A DNA stretch of 64,000 bases from Maricaulis sp. GTDB taxonomy: Bacteria > Pseudomonadota > Alphaproteobacteria > Caulobacterales > Maricaulaceae. Positions within the stretch are counted from its first letter, which is position 1. The number at the start of each line of letters is the position of its first letter. The notes below the pieces were generated by a model. The model was not told where the DNA came from. It saw only the letters and a list, made by a program, of their open reading frames with translations, and ran no database searches. The stretch is from positions 1 to 64,000 of the forward strand of contig NZ_JASBRQ010000038.1 of assembly GCF_030149425.1 (NCBI RefSeq), read 5' to 3'. Of this stretch, positions 1 through 7,471 are shown in pieces. Position numbers and translations under genes: made by a program.

Positions 1-101
1 TTCAGAATGTAGATCACTTGCGTCATGGCCTTGCGTCCCCCCGCGACGAAGTTCTACGACGTGTTGGAACAGCGAGACAAGCAAGCGGAGCGGTTAACGC
101 C
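1..101. other. window edge upstream of thiS
   Basis: No gene can be assigned here. The thiS frame stays open upstream to the window edge, so an N-terminally longer product cannot be formally excluded, but the upstream codons do not resemble ThiS or a recognisable partner. I see no TPP riboswitch core in these bases; one may lie before the window, ahead of an upstream thi gene. Confidence 0.4.
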
Positions 102-302
102 ATGGACCTCACCGTCAATGGGGAAGCAAAACGGGTCGATGCAGGCCTGAATATTGCCGGACTGCTGGGCGAGCTGGGCCTGGATGGCCGCAAGGTCGCC
201 GTCGAGCGCAATCTCGAAATCGTACCCAAATCGGCCTATGCCGAGACCCAATTGCAAAGCGGCGACCGCATCGAGATCGTCGCCTTCGTCGGAGGTGGAT
301 AA
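102..302 (+). CDS. thiS: sulfur carrier protein ThiS
   Basis: ThiS is the small ubiquitin-like protein whose C-terminal glycine is adenylated and thiocarboxylated, then donates sulfur to ThiG for the thiazole ring of thiamine. From the ATG at 102 the product is 66 residues, the usual family length, starts with the typical MDLTVNGE strand and ends in the Gly-Gly tail (here GGG). A longer reading from upstream in the same frame would add about 28 residues with no ThiS similarity, so I chose 102. The stop is directly followed by the thiG start, which indicates co-translation. Confidence 0.9.
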   Translation: MDLTVNGEAKRVDAGLNIAGLLGELGLDGRKVAVERNLEIVPKSAYAETQLQSGDRIEIVAFVGGG

Positions 303-1106
303 ATGGATGACGCCATGACCCTGGATCGCGCGCTGGAAGACGAATCGCTCGTCGTTGCAGGCCGCACCTTCAATTCCCGCCTCATCATCGGCACCGGCAA
401 GTATGAAACCTATGCCCAGAATGCCGAGGCGCTCAAAGCCTCCGGTGCGGACATGATCACTGTGGCGGTGCGCCGGGTGAACCTGTCCAATCCCGACGAG
501 CCGCGCTTGGTCGATTTCATCCCGCCGGAGGATTACACCTTCCTGCCCAATACGGCGGGCTGTTTCACCGGTGAGGACGCCGTGCGCACGCTGCGTCTGG
601 CGCGCGAGGCGGGCGGCTGGAACCTGGTCAAGCTGGAGGTCCTGTCCGACCCGAAACATCTTTACCCGGACATGGCGGAAACCCTGCGGGCGGCGGAAAT
701 GCTGATCCAGGACGGGTTCGAGGTCATGGTCTATTGCTCCGACGATCCGGTCTACGCCAAGAAGCTGGAAGAGATCGGCTGCTGCGCCATCATGCCCCTG
801 GGCGCACCGATCGGATCGGGCCTGGGCATCCAGAACCCGGTCAATATCCGTCTCATCATCGAACAGACCCGGGTGCCCGTCATCGTCGATGCCGGCGTCG
901 GCACGGCGTCCGATGCCGCTGTGGCGATGGAGCTGGGTTGTGATGGCGTGTTGATGAATACCGCCATTGCCGAAGCGAAAGACCCGATCCGCATGGCCAA
1001 GGCGATGAAACACGCTGTCATCGCCGGTCGTGAGGCCTATCTCGCCGGCCGCATGCCGAAAAAGAAATACGCCGACCCGTCCAGCCCGCTCAGCGGTTTG
1101 ATCTAG
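303..1106 (+). CDS. thiG: thiazole synthase ThiG
   Basis: ThiG is a TIM-barrel enzyme that condenses 1-deoxy-xylulose 5-phosphate, dehydroglycine and ThiS-thiocarboxylate into the thiazole phosphate of thiamine. The 267 residues include the GTGKY motif near residue 30, the Schiff-base lysine in the VKLEV stretch (about residue 110), and the C-terminal phosphate-binding regions [12 protein letters not shown] and GVLMNTAIA. Length is normal for the family (about 255-270). An alternative start five codons in (Met5) exists. It abuts thiS, so the two are almost certainly one operon whose upstream genes (probably thiO, thiC or thiE) lie outside the window. Confidence 0.95.
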   Translation: MDDAMTLDRALEDESLVVAGRTFNSRLIIGTGKYETYAQNAEALKASGADMITVAVRRVNLSNPDEPRLVDFIPPEDYTFLPNTAGCFTGEDAVRTLRLAREAGGWNLVKLEVLSDPKHLYPDMAETLRAAEMLIQDGFEVMVYCSDDPVYAKKLEEIGCCAIMPLGAPIGSGLGIQNPVNIRLIIEQTRVPVIVDAGVGTASDAAVAMELGCDGVLMNTAIAEAKDPIRMAKAMKHAVIAGREAYLAGRMPKKKYADPSSPLSGLI

Positions 1107-1121
1107 GACAAGGCGGCCGGG

Positions 1122-1535
1122 ATGGAACAACGGCTCTCCCTGATCACTCTCGGCGTCGCCGAGCTGGACCGCGCAACCGCCTTCTACAAGGCGCTGGGCT
1201 GGCAGGCCGGGTTCGAGAATGGCGGTATTGTCTGTTTCCAGCTCAATGGCTTCATCTTCTCGCTCTATCCCAAGACCGAGCTCGACAAGGACATGACCCG
1301 GAGCAATACCGGCACGGGCTGTTTCTCACTCGCCTATAATGTCCGCGAGAAGGCCGAGGTCGACCGCGTGCTTGAGGAGGCTTTGGCGGCCGGAGGCACG
1401 CTGTTAAAGCCCGCCGAAGAGGTCTTCTGGGGCGGCTATTCGGGATATTTCACCGATCCGGACGGGTACGCCTGGGAAGTGGCCTGGAACGAGGCCTGGC
1501 CGATCGATCAGGCCGGACACATCGCGCTGGGCTGA
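1122..1535 (+). CDS. VOC family (glyoxalase/bleomycin-resistance fold) protein
   Basis: A 137-residue single vicinal-oxygen-chelate domain protein. It opens with the family beta strand SLITLGVAELDRATAFYKALGW and ends with the YFTDPDGYAWEVAWN motif typical of VOC proteins, whose terminal Glu is usually a metal ligand. The substrate cannot be read from sequence: members include glyoxalases, dioxygenases and antibiotic-binding proteins. It lies 15 bp after thiG and may be co-transcribed with it. Its stop codon abuts the convergent DsbA-like gene with no spacer. Confidence 0.85.
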   Translation: MEQRLSLITLGVAELDRATAFYKALGWQAGFENGGIVCFQLNGFIFSLYPKTELDKDMTRSNTGTGCFSLAYNVREKAEVDRVLEEALAAGGTLLKPAEEVFWGGYSGYFTDPDGYAWEVAWNEAWPIDQAGHIALG

Positions 1536-2285
1536 CTATTCGGCCAGGGCTTCCTGCAGGGCGTTTTCCAGGCCCATCGTGTTGGCGCCCGGGATCACCG
1601 CGCCATTGACGATGAAAAAGGGCGTACCGGTCACGCCCATGACCTGACCGAGGCGGCGCACATCGCCGATATGGCTCATGATCGCCGGGTCAGCCATGTC
1701 TTCGCGCATTTGCTCAACATCGATACCGGACAATTCAGCGAGCTGGTCGATACGGGAGCCCGGCAGCGGGCCGGAGGCGCTGACCAGCGCCATGTGGAAG
1801 CGCTCGTACAGCTCAACGCCCTGATTGTGCGCTGCCAGCGCTGCGCGGGAGGCCTCGATCGATTCGGGACCAAGGATCGGGTATTCCTTGAAGATGAACT
1901 GGACGCGGTCGCCATAGCGTTCGCGCACATCCTCGACCCATTCGCCGGCGACACGGCAATAGCCGCATTTGTAGTCCATGAATTCGACGATGGTGACATC
2001 AGCATTGTCCGGGCCAAGCCGCGGGTCGCGCTCGTCATCGTAGATCGCGTCATGATTGTCTTCGATCGCGACGTAGAAGGCTTCGAACTCGCGCTGCCGG
2101 GCCCGTTGTTGCAGCTCGATCAGGGCTTCTTCGATAATCTCCGGGTTCTCCAGGATGTATTCGCGAACGATCTCGCGAATCTCTTCGCGATCAGATTCAT
2201 CGAGCTGGGCATTGGCCGACGGCTGCTGACAGCTGATCAGGGCGATGGACGCGGCGATGAGCGCGAAGAAACGGAACATGGACAA
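1536..2285 (-). CDS. DsbA/ScsC-like thioredoxin-fold lipoprotein
   Basis: Predicted envelope thiol-disulfide oxidoreductase of 249 residues. It has an N-terminal export signal ending in a lipobox-like LISC (Cys19), then a helical Glu-rich region (about residues 30-75, IREIVREYILENPEIIEEAL) like the N-terminal domain of ScsC-type proteins, then a thioredoxin fold with the active-site CGYC at about residues 107-110 and the cis-proline region VTGTPFFIVNG near residue 218. By family it would oxidise or isomerise disulfides in exported proteins. It is convergent with and directly abuts the VOC gene. Whether it acts as oxidase (DsbA) or isomerase (ScsC/DsbG) is not decidable from sequence. Confidence 0.87.
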   Translation of the reverse strand: MSMFRFFALIAASIALISCQQPSANAQLDESDREEIREIVREYILENPEIIEEALIELQQRARQREFEAFYVAIEDNHDAIYDDERDPRLGPDNADVTIVEFMDYKCGYCRVAGEWVEDVRERYGDRVQFIFKEYPILGPESIEASRAALAAHNQGVELYERFHMALVSASGPLPGSRIDQLAELSGIDVEQMREDMADPAIMSHIGDVRRLGQVMGVTGTPFFIVNGAVIPGANTMGLENALQEALAE

Positions 2286-2455
2286 GACCCTCCGGGGAAA
2301 TCTGCCCCTCTATCTAGACGAGCAAGCGGCTGCTTTCGAGGTCTGCTCTACATAAGCGCAGTAAAATACCCGTGTTGTGGTCTTCAGGGCTGGCCGTTTG
2401 CCGCGGTCGCTCTAAGCTCCGGTGCTAAGCCAAACAATAAGCGGGAGGACGCAAT

Positions 2456-3199
2456 ATGGCAGGTCGATTGGACGGTAAGGTCGCACTGGTTACGGGCGGC
2501 GGACGCGGTATAGGCGCCGCGATCGCAAAACAATTCGGTGCTGAGGGCGCGACGGTCATCTTGAGCTATGGCGGGTCCAAGAATGCCGCCGAAGCCGTGG
2601 CAGAAGACATCCGCGGCATGGGACAGTCGGCCGAGGCGGTGCATTGCGATGCCGCGACAGCCGGCGCGACGGACAAGCTGGTGCGTGACACCGCGGAGCG
2701 CCATGGCCAGCTCGATATCCTGGTCAATAATGCCGGCGTCTATCCGATGACGACGATCGCCAAATGTTCCGACGATGAGTGGGAACGCACCATGGCGATC
2801 AATTTGCGCGCGCCCTTCGAAGGGTTCCGGGCCGGCTATAATGTCATGGCCCCGGGCGGCTCGATCATCACCATCGGTTCCATTGCGGCCGAGGGCGTTT
2901 TGGCGCCGGGTATTGCCGTCTATTCAGCATCGAAGTCGGGCGTACAGCTTCTGTCGCGCGGCGCGGCGCGTGAGCTTGGCCGCAAGCAGATCCGTTCCAA
3001 TGTCATCCAGCCCGGCCCGATTGATACGGACATGAACCCGGCTGATGGTGACAAGGCAGATTTCCAGAAAATGATGGTGCCGCTCGGCCGCTACGGAAAG
3101 GTTGAGGAGATCGCCGAGCTTGCGACCTTCCTGGCCTCCGACGACAGCTCCTACATCAATGGTGCCGTGATCAATGCGGACGGCGGCATGACGTCCTAG
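2456..3199 (+). CDS. short-chain dehydrogenase/reductase, BdcA-like
   Basis: A 247-residue classical SDR with the NAD(P)-binding TGGGRGIG near residues 14-21, the NNAG motif near 90, a catalytic Ser after TIGS and the YSASK catalytic Tyr/Lys near 158-162. The region VIQPGPIDTDMNPADG and the overall length strongly recall E. coli BdcA, an SDR implicated in biofilm dispersal and c-di-GMP binding, as well as generic 3-oxoacyl-ACP reductase annotations. A good Shine-Dalgarno (GGGAGGA) precedes the ATG. The gene stands alone, with a stem-loop after the stop. SDR assignment is firm; the BdcA resemblance is from memory of that protein and the substrate is unknown. Confidence 0.88.
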   Translation: MAGRLDGKVALVTGGGRGIGAAIAKQFGAEGATVILSYGGSKNAAEAVAEDIRGMGQSAEAVHCDAATAGATDKLVRDTAERHGQLDILVNNAGVYPMTTIAKCSDDEWERTMAINLRAPFEGFRAGYNVMAPGGSIITIGSIAAEGVLAPGIAVYSASKSGVQLLSRGAARELGRKQIRSNVIQPGPIDTDMNPADGDKADFQKMMVPLGRYGKVEEIAELATFLASDDSSYINGAVINADGGMTS

Positions 3200-3210
3200 G
3201 ACGGATGGTA

Positions 3211-3240
3211 CAAGGGGCGAGCCAGGCGGTTCGCCCCTTG
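3211..3240. terminator. stem-loop between convergent SDR and RidA genes
   Basis: A perfect 10-bp inverted repeat, CAAGGGGCGA / TCGCCCCTTG, with a 10-nt loop lies between the two convergent stops. There is no long T-run, so it may work as a bidirectional stem-loop or only protect the 3' ends. Confidence 0.55.
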
Positions 3241-3252
3241 CCTTCAGCTTAA

Positions 3253-3711
3253 TCAGGCAATCTCGAACACGCCGTCCACTTCAACGGCAGCGCCGAGCGG
3301 CAGGGCCGGGCAGGACACCGCGGAGCGTGCGTGACGGCCCTTATCGCCAAACACCTCGACCATCAGGTCGGAACAGCCGTTGATCACTTTCGGAATGTCG
3401 AAAAAGCCCGGGGCAGCGGCGACGAAGCCGCCCAGCTTGACCACTCGTTGCAGGCGCTCCAGATCACCGTCGCAAGCGGCCTTGAGCTGGGAAACCAGGT
3501 TGATGGCGCACAGGCGTGCGGCGGCCTGGCCGGCCTCGACATCCATGTCCTGTCCCAGCGTGCCGGTGACCAGTCCATCGCCACCCAGCGAGATCTGACC
3601 CGAGATGTAAACCTGGTTTCCGGACTTCACGAAGGGGACGTAATTGGCGACGGGGGCGACCGGCTCGGGCAAGGTAATGCCAAGTTCGGCAAGGCGGGCT
3701 TCGATAGACAT
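3253..3711 (-). CDS. RidA family (YjgF/YER057c/UK114) protein
   Basis: A 152-residue RidA-like protein. RidA hydrolyses reactive enamine/imine intermediates from PLP enzymes such as threonine dehydratase; this longer form belongs to the subgroup commonly called TdcF-like or endoribonuclease L-PSP. The stretches VYISGQISLGGDG, RLCAINLVSQLKAA and the C-terminal RSAVSCPALPLGAAVEVDGVFEIA are family hallmarks. I start it at 3711 because GGGAGAA sits at Shine-Dalgarno distance and homology begins there; a longer upstream reading would run through the divergent promoter region. The canonical substrate-binding Arg of true RidA is followed here by SAVSCPALPLG rather than RACVEV, so the exact activity is uncertain. 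Confidence 0.85.
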   Translation of the reverse strand: MSIEARLAELGITLPEPVAPVANYVPFVKSGNQVYISGQISLGGDGLVTGTLGQDMDVEAGQAAARLCAINLVSQLKAACDGDLERLQRVVKLGGFVAAAPGFFDIPKVINGCSDLMVEVFGDKGRHARSAVSCPALPLGAAVEVDGVFEIA

Positions 3712-3811
3712 GCTGTTCTCCCAGAGATTTGCCCCGCTCTTAAGCGGGGAATGCGCGCTATGCAATTGCGTCGCTTGACCTGACGTCGACGTCAATGGGC
3801 AAGCTGGCGAT
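3712..3811. promoter_or_regulatory. divergent promoter region, RidA / hydrolase
   Basis: A 100-bp spacer between divergently transcribed genes must hold at least the promoters of both. GACGTCGACGTC (3782-3793) is a perfect 12-bp palindrome of unknown meaning just before the hydrolase gene. No confident -35/-10 pair was identified. Confidence 0.4.
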
Positions 3812-4717
3812 ATGACCGACATCACCACGCGCCATTTCAAACTCCCCGCCCGCGATGGTTTTGCGCTGGCTGCGCAGTCGATTGCGCCGGAGACGCCGAA
3901 GGCTGCCGTTTTGATCTCGTCGGGCACAGGGTTCCCCAAGGAGCTGTATGCCCGTCTCGCTGCCTATGGCGCCGAGCGGGGTTATGCCTGTCTGCTCTAT
4001 GATTATCGCGGGATCGCCGGGTCGGCTCCTGAAACGATGCGGGGGTTTAAGGCCGACCTCATGGACTGGGCCCGGCAGGACTTCCCCGCCGCGCTTGATG
4101 CCGCTGCCGCATTGGCTCCCGGCAAGCCCGTGTTGACCTTGGGTCACTCGGTAGGCGGCCATCTTTTGGGCTTTGCCGACAATGCTCTGCAGGCCGATGC
4201 CCACGCCTTTATCACCGTCGGCACAGGCTATCATGGCGCTCATGAACCGGCCTGGCGGCCCAAGGCGCGGATGTTCTGGTGGTTCTACGGGCCGCTCATG
4301 CTGGCCTTGCACAACCACATTCCGGCCGGGGGGCTGTGGAGCGGGACCGCGTTGCCACGCGATGTGTTTCTGCAATGGCGCCAATGGTCCCAGCGACCGG
4401 GCTATTTCAGCGAATTCTTCGACCAGCTGGGTGCGCATCACTTTGATCAGATCAAGGCGCCGATTCGCAGTTGGAGCTTCACGGACGACCAGCTCTGCTC
4501 GCAGCGGTCTGCGGATGATCTCCTGCACATCTACAGTGCGGCGGAGACCGAGCATTTTCGGCTCGCCCCATCTGATGTCGGTGCGAAGACGGTCGATCAC
4601 CATGGCGCGTTCAGCCGCCAGGCTTCGGGCTTTTGGCCTTTGCCGTTCGACTGGTTCGACGAGGTCCTGCCGGCCTCACGAGAATCGATCCGGACAGATT
4701 ATTCGATCACCGGCTAG
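3812..4717 (+). CDS. alpha/beta hydrolase
   Basis: A 301-residue alpha/beta-hydrolase-fold protein, cytoplasmic by its lack of a signal peptide. The oxyanion/strand region VLISSGTGFPKELY (about 33-46), DYRGIAGS (about 64-71) and the nucleophile elbow GHSVGG (Ser113) are present, and a late His near HHGAF is a plausible triad member. Proteins of this type (COG4757-like predicted hydrolases) have no settled substrate. The stop overlaps the 3' end of convergent dinB by 4 bp. Confidence 0.82.
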   Translation: MTDITTRHFKLPARDGFALAAQSIAPETPKAAVLISSGTGFPKELYARLAAYGAERGYACLLYDYRGIAGSAPETMRGFKADLMDWARQDFPAALDAAAALAPGKPVLTLGHSVGGHLLGFADNALQADAHAFITVGTGYHGAHEPAWRPKARMFWWFYGPLMLALHNHIPAGGLWSGTALPRDVFLQWRQWSQRPGYFSEFFDQLGAHHFDQIKAPIRSWSFTDDQLCSQRSADDLLHIYSAAETEHFRLAPSDVGAKTVDHHGAFSRQASGFWPLPFDWFDEVLPASRESIRTDYSITG

Positions 4718-6015
4718 CGCTTGGAGGGTTTGAGCGCGCGTCCCTTGATCACCGCATCCGTACCGAATTTGGCCCGCGCTTGATCCATGGCGCGTTCTGC
4801 CGTGGCCCGGCGGATGGCCTGCGGGTCGAGGAGGTCGCCGGTATCCCCCATGGCCTGTGTGAGCTCGGAAAATCCGATGCCGATAAGGCGGAATTGGGTG
4901 CCATCAAGCTCTGCGGCGAGCAATTCCCGCCCGACCCGGAACAGAGTGTCAGCCAATTGGCTCGGCTCGCTCAGCGTACGACGCCGGGTGCGGGTCTTGA
5001 AGGCCGAGGTTTTAAGCTTCAGCGTGACAACGGAGCCGGAGATATCCTTGGTCTTCATGATGTCGGCGACCTTGACGCAGAGCCGCCAGAGCACCCCCTC
5101 CAACGTCTCCTTGTCGCCGTGGTCGGTATTGAAGGTGGTCTCGCTCGAGACGCTTTTGCGTTCACCCACCGGGTCGACCTTGCGGTGATCCTCGCCACGC
5201 GACAGCCGCGCCAGCCTGTAGCCCATATCGCCATAGCGCTGTGCCATGGCCTTGGCGCCGCGCCTGCGGATGTCGGCGAGTGTATGCAGCCCGTCGCGTT
5301 CCAGTTTGCGGGCAAAGGCCGGGCCGACGCCGTAAATCGCCCGGACCGGTCTTGGGGCGAGAAAGTCGAGTACTTCAGCCCGGCCGATGACGGCAAACCC
5401 GTCCGGCTTTTCCAGATCAGAAGCGGTTTTGGCGAGGAATTTGTTGAAGCTCAGCCCCACCGAAACCGTAATGCCCACCTGATCGAGGATTTCACGTTGC
5501 AAGCGCAAAAGCGTCTGGGCCGGCGGTGCCCCATGCAGGCGCTGGGTTCCGGACAGGTCCAAAAAGGCTTCATCGATAGACAAGGGTTCGACCAGGGGCG
5601 TGACCTCGCGCATCAATTCGCGAATGCGATGGCCTTCGCGCGAGTATTTCGTGTGATCGGGCCGGACCACGACCGCATCCGGACAGGCCTTAAGGGCTTT
5701 GAACATTGGCATGGCGGAATGCACGCCATAGATCCGGGCAATATAGCAGGCCGTCGAAACCACCCCGCGGCGCCCGCCGCCAATGATGACCGGCTTGTCT
5801 TCCAATTCCGGATTGTCGCGTTTTTCTATGGCCGCGAAAAAAGCATCACAATCGATGTGCGCGATCGCGAGGCTATTGAGTTCAGCGTGGCGGAGAATGC
5901 GGCGTCCCTTGCAGGACGGGCAGGCGGGCACGTCCGGCGCTACTGCGTTCAGGCAGGTTCGGCAATAAGCGCCAGGTTGCGCCTCAACCGTGCCGGTTTC
6001 GCGCAGACCAGTCAT
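4714..6015 (-). CDS. dinB: DNA polymerase IV (Y family)
   Basis: Translesion DNA polymerase, 433 residues from the ATG at 6015. After an unusual N-terminal extension of about 50 residues with a Cys4 pattern (CxxC at 18-21 and CxxC at 32-35) come the Y-family catalytic motifs AHIDCDAFFAAIE (metal-binding Asp near 55) and PLSIDEAFLDL (Asp-Glu pair), then the palm, the helix-hairpin-helix thumb (RAIYGVGPAFARKLE) and the little-finger domain (KSVSSETTF). The ATGA overlap with the upstream kinase stop favours 6015 over an in-frame ATG at 6030. A LexA-type box in front of the two-gene unit predicts SOS induction. There is no clear beta-clamp peptide beyond the basic C-terminus. Confidence 0.93.
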   Translation of the reverse strand: MTGLRETGTVEAQPGAYCRTCLNAVAPDVPACPSCKGRRILRHAELNSLAIAHIDCDAFFAAIEKRDNPELEDKPVIIGGGRRGVVSTACYIARIYGVHSAMPMFKALKACPDAVVVRPDHTKYSREGHRIRELMREVTPLVEPLSIDEAFLDLSGTQRLHGAPPAQTLLRLQREILDQVGITVSVGLSFNKFLAKTASDLEKPDGFAVIGRAEVLDFLAPRPVRAIYGVGPAFARKLERDGLHTLADIRRRGAKAMAQRYGDMGYRLARLSRGEDHRKVDPVGERKSVSSETTFNTDHGDKETLEGVLWRLCVKVADIMKTKDISGSVVTLKLKTSAFKTRTRRRTLSEPSQLADTLFRVGRELLAAELDGTQFRLIGIGFSELTQAMGDTGDLLDPQAIRRATAERAMDQARAKFGTDAVIKGRALKPSKR

Positions 6016-6905
6016 GCCTTGGCCGGCCACAGCCAGGCCGCTCCACGCACACCTGAGCTGGCGCCGTGGTGGTGGATGACGATGCGGGTTTTGACCACAT
6101 CGGAGAACAGGAATTCGCCCAGCCGTGCCTGGGTGCGCTGGATCAGGCCCGGCGTGTCCGATACACCTCCACCGAGAACAATGATATCGGCATCGATAAT
6201 ATTGATGACACTGGCCAGTGCACGCGCGAGCTGGTGCGCATAGGCGTCACGGCTGGCCTCGGCTTCGGGTGATTGCGACAGGGCGATCTGCTGGGCGCTG
6301 AGGCGCTTGCCGTATTGCTTGTTGAAACGGGCCGACCAGCCGGGACCGGACAAAAAGGTCTCGATACATCCTGACTTGCCGCACCAGCAGGGCGGGCTGT
6401 CTGCTTCAGCGGCATTCATCCAGGGCAGGGGGTTATGCCCCCATTCTCCCGCGATCCGCTGGGCGCCGTCGAGGAGTCGGCCATTGATCACAATCCCGCC
6501 GCCAACTCCGGTGCCGAGAATCACACCCAGAACGATCAGGCCCTTACGCCCCGCGCCGTCGGTGGCTTCCGAGAGAGCAAAGCAATCGGCATCATTGGCA
6601 AAGCGTGTCGGGCGATCGAGCGTGCGGCTCACATCTTCTGCGAAGGACCGGCCATTGAGCCAGGTCGAATTGGCATTGCGTAACCGGCCGGTAGCCGGGC
6701 TGAGCGACCCGGGATGGCCGATGCCGACATGCGCTCGCTGGCCTGCTTCGCGTTCTGCATCGCGGACCAGCTCGCGAATCGCGGCCAATGAGCCCTCATA
6801 GTCGCGCGGAGTTGCGATCCGGGCGCGATGCATGACTTCGCCCGCGGTATCAAGCCCAAGCGCTTCAATCTTGGTGCCGCCGAGATCAATACCGATGCGA
6901 AACAT
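6012..6905 (-). CDS. mak: ROK family sugar kinase, fructokinase (Mak)-like
   Basis: A 297-residue ROK kinase. Visible are the phosphate-binding GIDLGGTKIEA at the N-terminus, the NANSTWLNG sugar region, GTGVGGGIVING, the GEWGHNPLPW motif with catalytic/zinc His, and the ROK zinc cluster CWCGKSGC followed by IETFLSGPG. The C-terminal SSGVRGAAWLWP and the other motifs match E. coli Mak (fructokinase/mannokinase) closely as I remember it, so phosphorylation of fructose or a related hexose is likely. It is the first gene of a two-gene unit with dinB (4-bp ATGA overlap) and sits 43 bp downstream of a LexA-type box. Confidence 0.88.
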   Translation of the reverse strand: MFRIGIDLGGTKIEALGLDTAGEVMHRARIATPRDYEGSLAAIRELVRDAEREAGQRAHVGIGHPGSLSPATGRLRNANSTWLNGRSFAEDVSRTLDRPTRFANDADCFALSEATDGAGRKGLIVLGVILGTGVGGGIVINGRLLDGAQRIAGEWGHNPLPWMNAAEADSPPCWCGKSGCIETFLSGPGWSARFNKQYGKRLSAQQIALSQSPEAEASRDAYAHQLARALASVINIIDADIIVLGGGVSDTPGLIQRTQARLGEFLFSDVVKTRIVIHHHGASSGVRGAAWLWPAKA

Positions 6906-6948
6906 TATTTTGCCGTATCTGGATGGAATGCCTTGGGAACCCTATCTT

Positions 6949-6963
6949 GTTCCCATCTTGTTC
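6949..6963 (-). promoter_or_regulatory. LexA (SOS) box, alphaproteobacterial type
   Basis: The sequence GTTC-CCATCTT-GTTC is an exact fit to the GTTC-N7-GTTC operator bound by LexA in Alphaproteobacteria. It lies 43 bp before the start of the mak-dinB unit and about 130 bp before divergent divK. Because dinB is a classic SOS gene, the site most likely represses the minus-strand unit until DNA damage. Confidence 0.85.
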
Positions 6964-7092
6964 CGAAAGTCGAGGAAATCCGCGCCTGACTCATGGTTGG
7001 TTAAGGAAGATAGGGTTTAGTGCAGGCGGGGTTTATCAAGCACCTAAAGGTGCGTCATCAACGGGAAGCGCGTCGCCGACATGCTGCAGGTC

Positions 7093-7458
7093 ATGCCGAA
7101 AAAGGTCCTGATCGTCGAGGATAACGAGCTCAACATGAAGCTGTTCAACGACCTGTTGGAGGCTCATGGCTACGAGACCTTGCAGACCAAGGATGGTTTC
7201 AAGGCGCTCGAGATGGCGCGCGAACATACCCCCGATCTGATTCTTATGGATATCCAGCTGCCAGAGGTCTCCGGGCTGGAAGTCACCAAATGGCTCAAGG
7301 ATGACGAAAGCCTGCAGACGATCCCGGTCGTCGCGGTTACCGCCTTTGCCATGAAGGGTGATGAGGAGCGCATCCGGGAGGGCGGATGCGAAGCCTATCT
7401 GTCCAAGCCGATCACCGTATCCACCTTTATCGAGACGGTTCGTCAATTCCTGGACTAG
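7093..7458 (+). CDS. divK: single-domain response regulator DivK
   Basis: DivK is the essential single-domain receiver that, phosphorylated by DivJ and dephosphorylated by PleC, controls CckA and hence CtrA in Caulobacter-type cell cycles. The 121 residues from 7093 ([18 protein letters not shown]) align without gaps to Caulobacter DivK as I recall it, with acidic pocket residues E9/D10, phospho-acceptor Asp53 in LILMDIQLP, the [13 protein letters not shown] switch region and Lys in YLSKPI. An in-frame ATG at 7081 would add four residues; 7093 is preferred by homology. It is followed 13 bp later by pleD, as in Caulobacter. Confidence 0.94.
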   Translation: MPKKVLIVEDNELNMKLFNDLLEAHGYETLQTKDGFKALEMAREHTPDLILMDIQLPEVSGLEVTKWLKDDESLQTIPVVAVTAFAMKGDEERIREGGCEAYLSKPITVSTFIETVRQFLD

Positions 7459-7471
7459 GGGGCAGGGATCG

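Noticed and set aside
1-101. TPP riboswitch ahead of thiS
   Set aside because: No conserved CUGAGA-type core or paired arms are visible in the available 101 bases.
4633-6243. Plus-strand open frame of 536 codons
   Set aside because: Antisense to dinB and mak; no motif, composition of a codon-phase shadow.
6990-7030. Possible CtrA site (GGTTAA half-site) upstream of divK
   Set aside because: Only a half-site with wrong spacing to a second TTAA; not enough to call although divK is CtrA-linked in Caulobacter.
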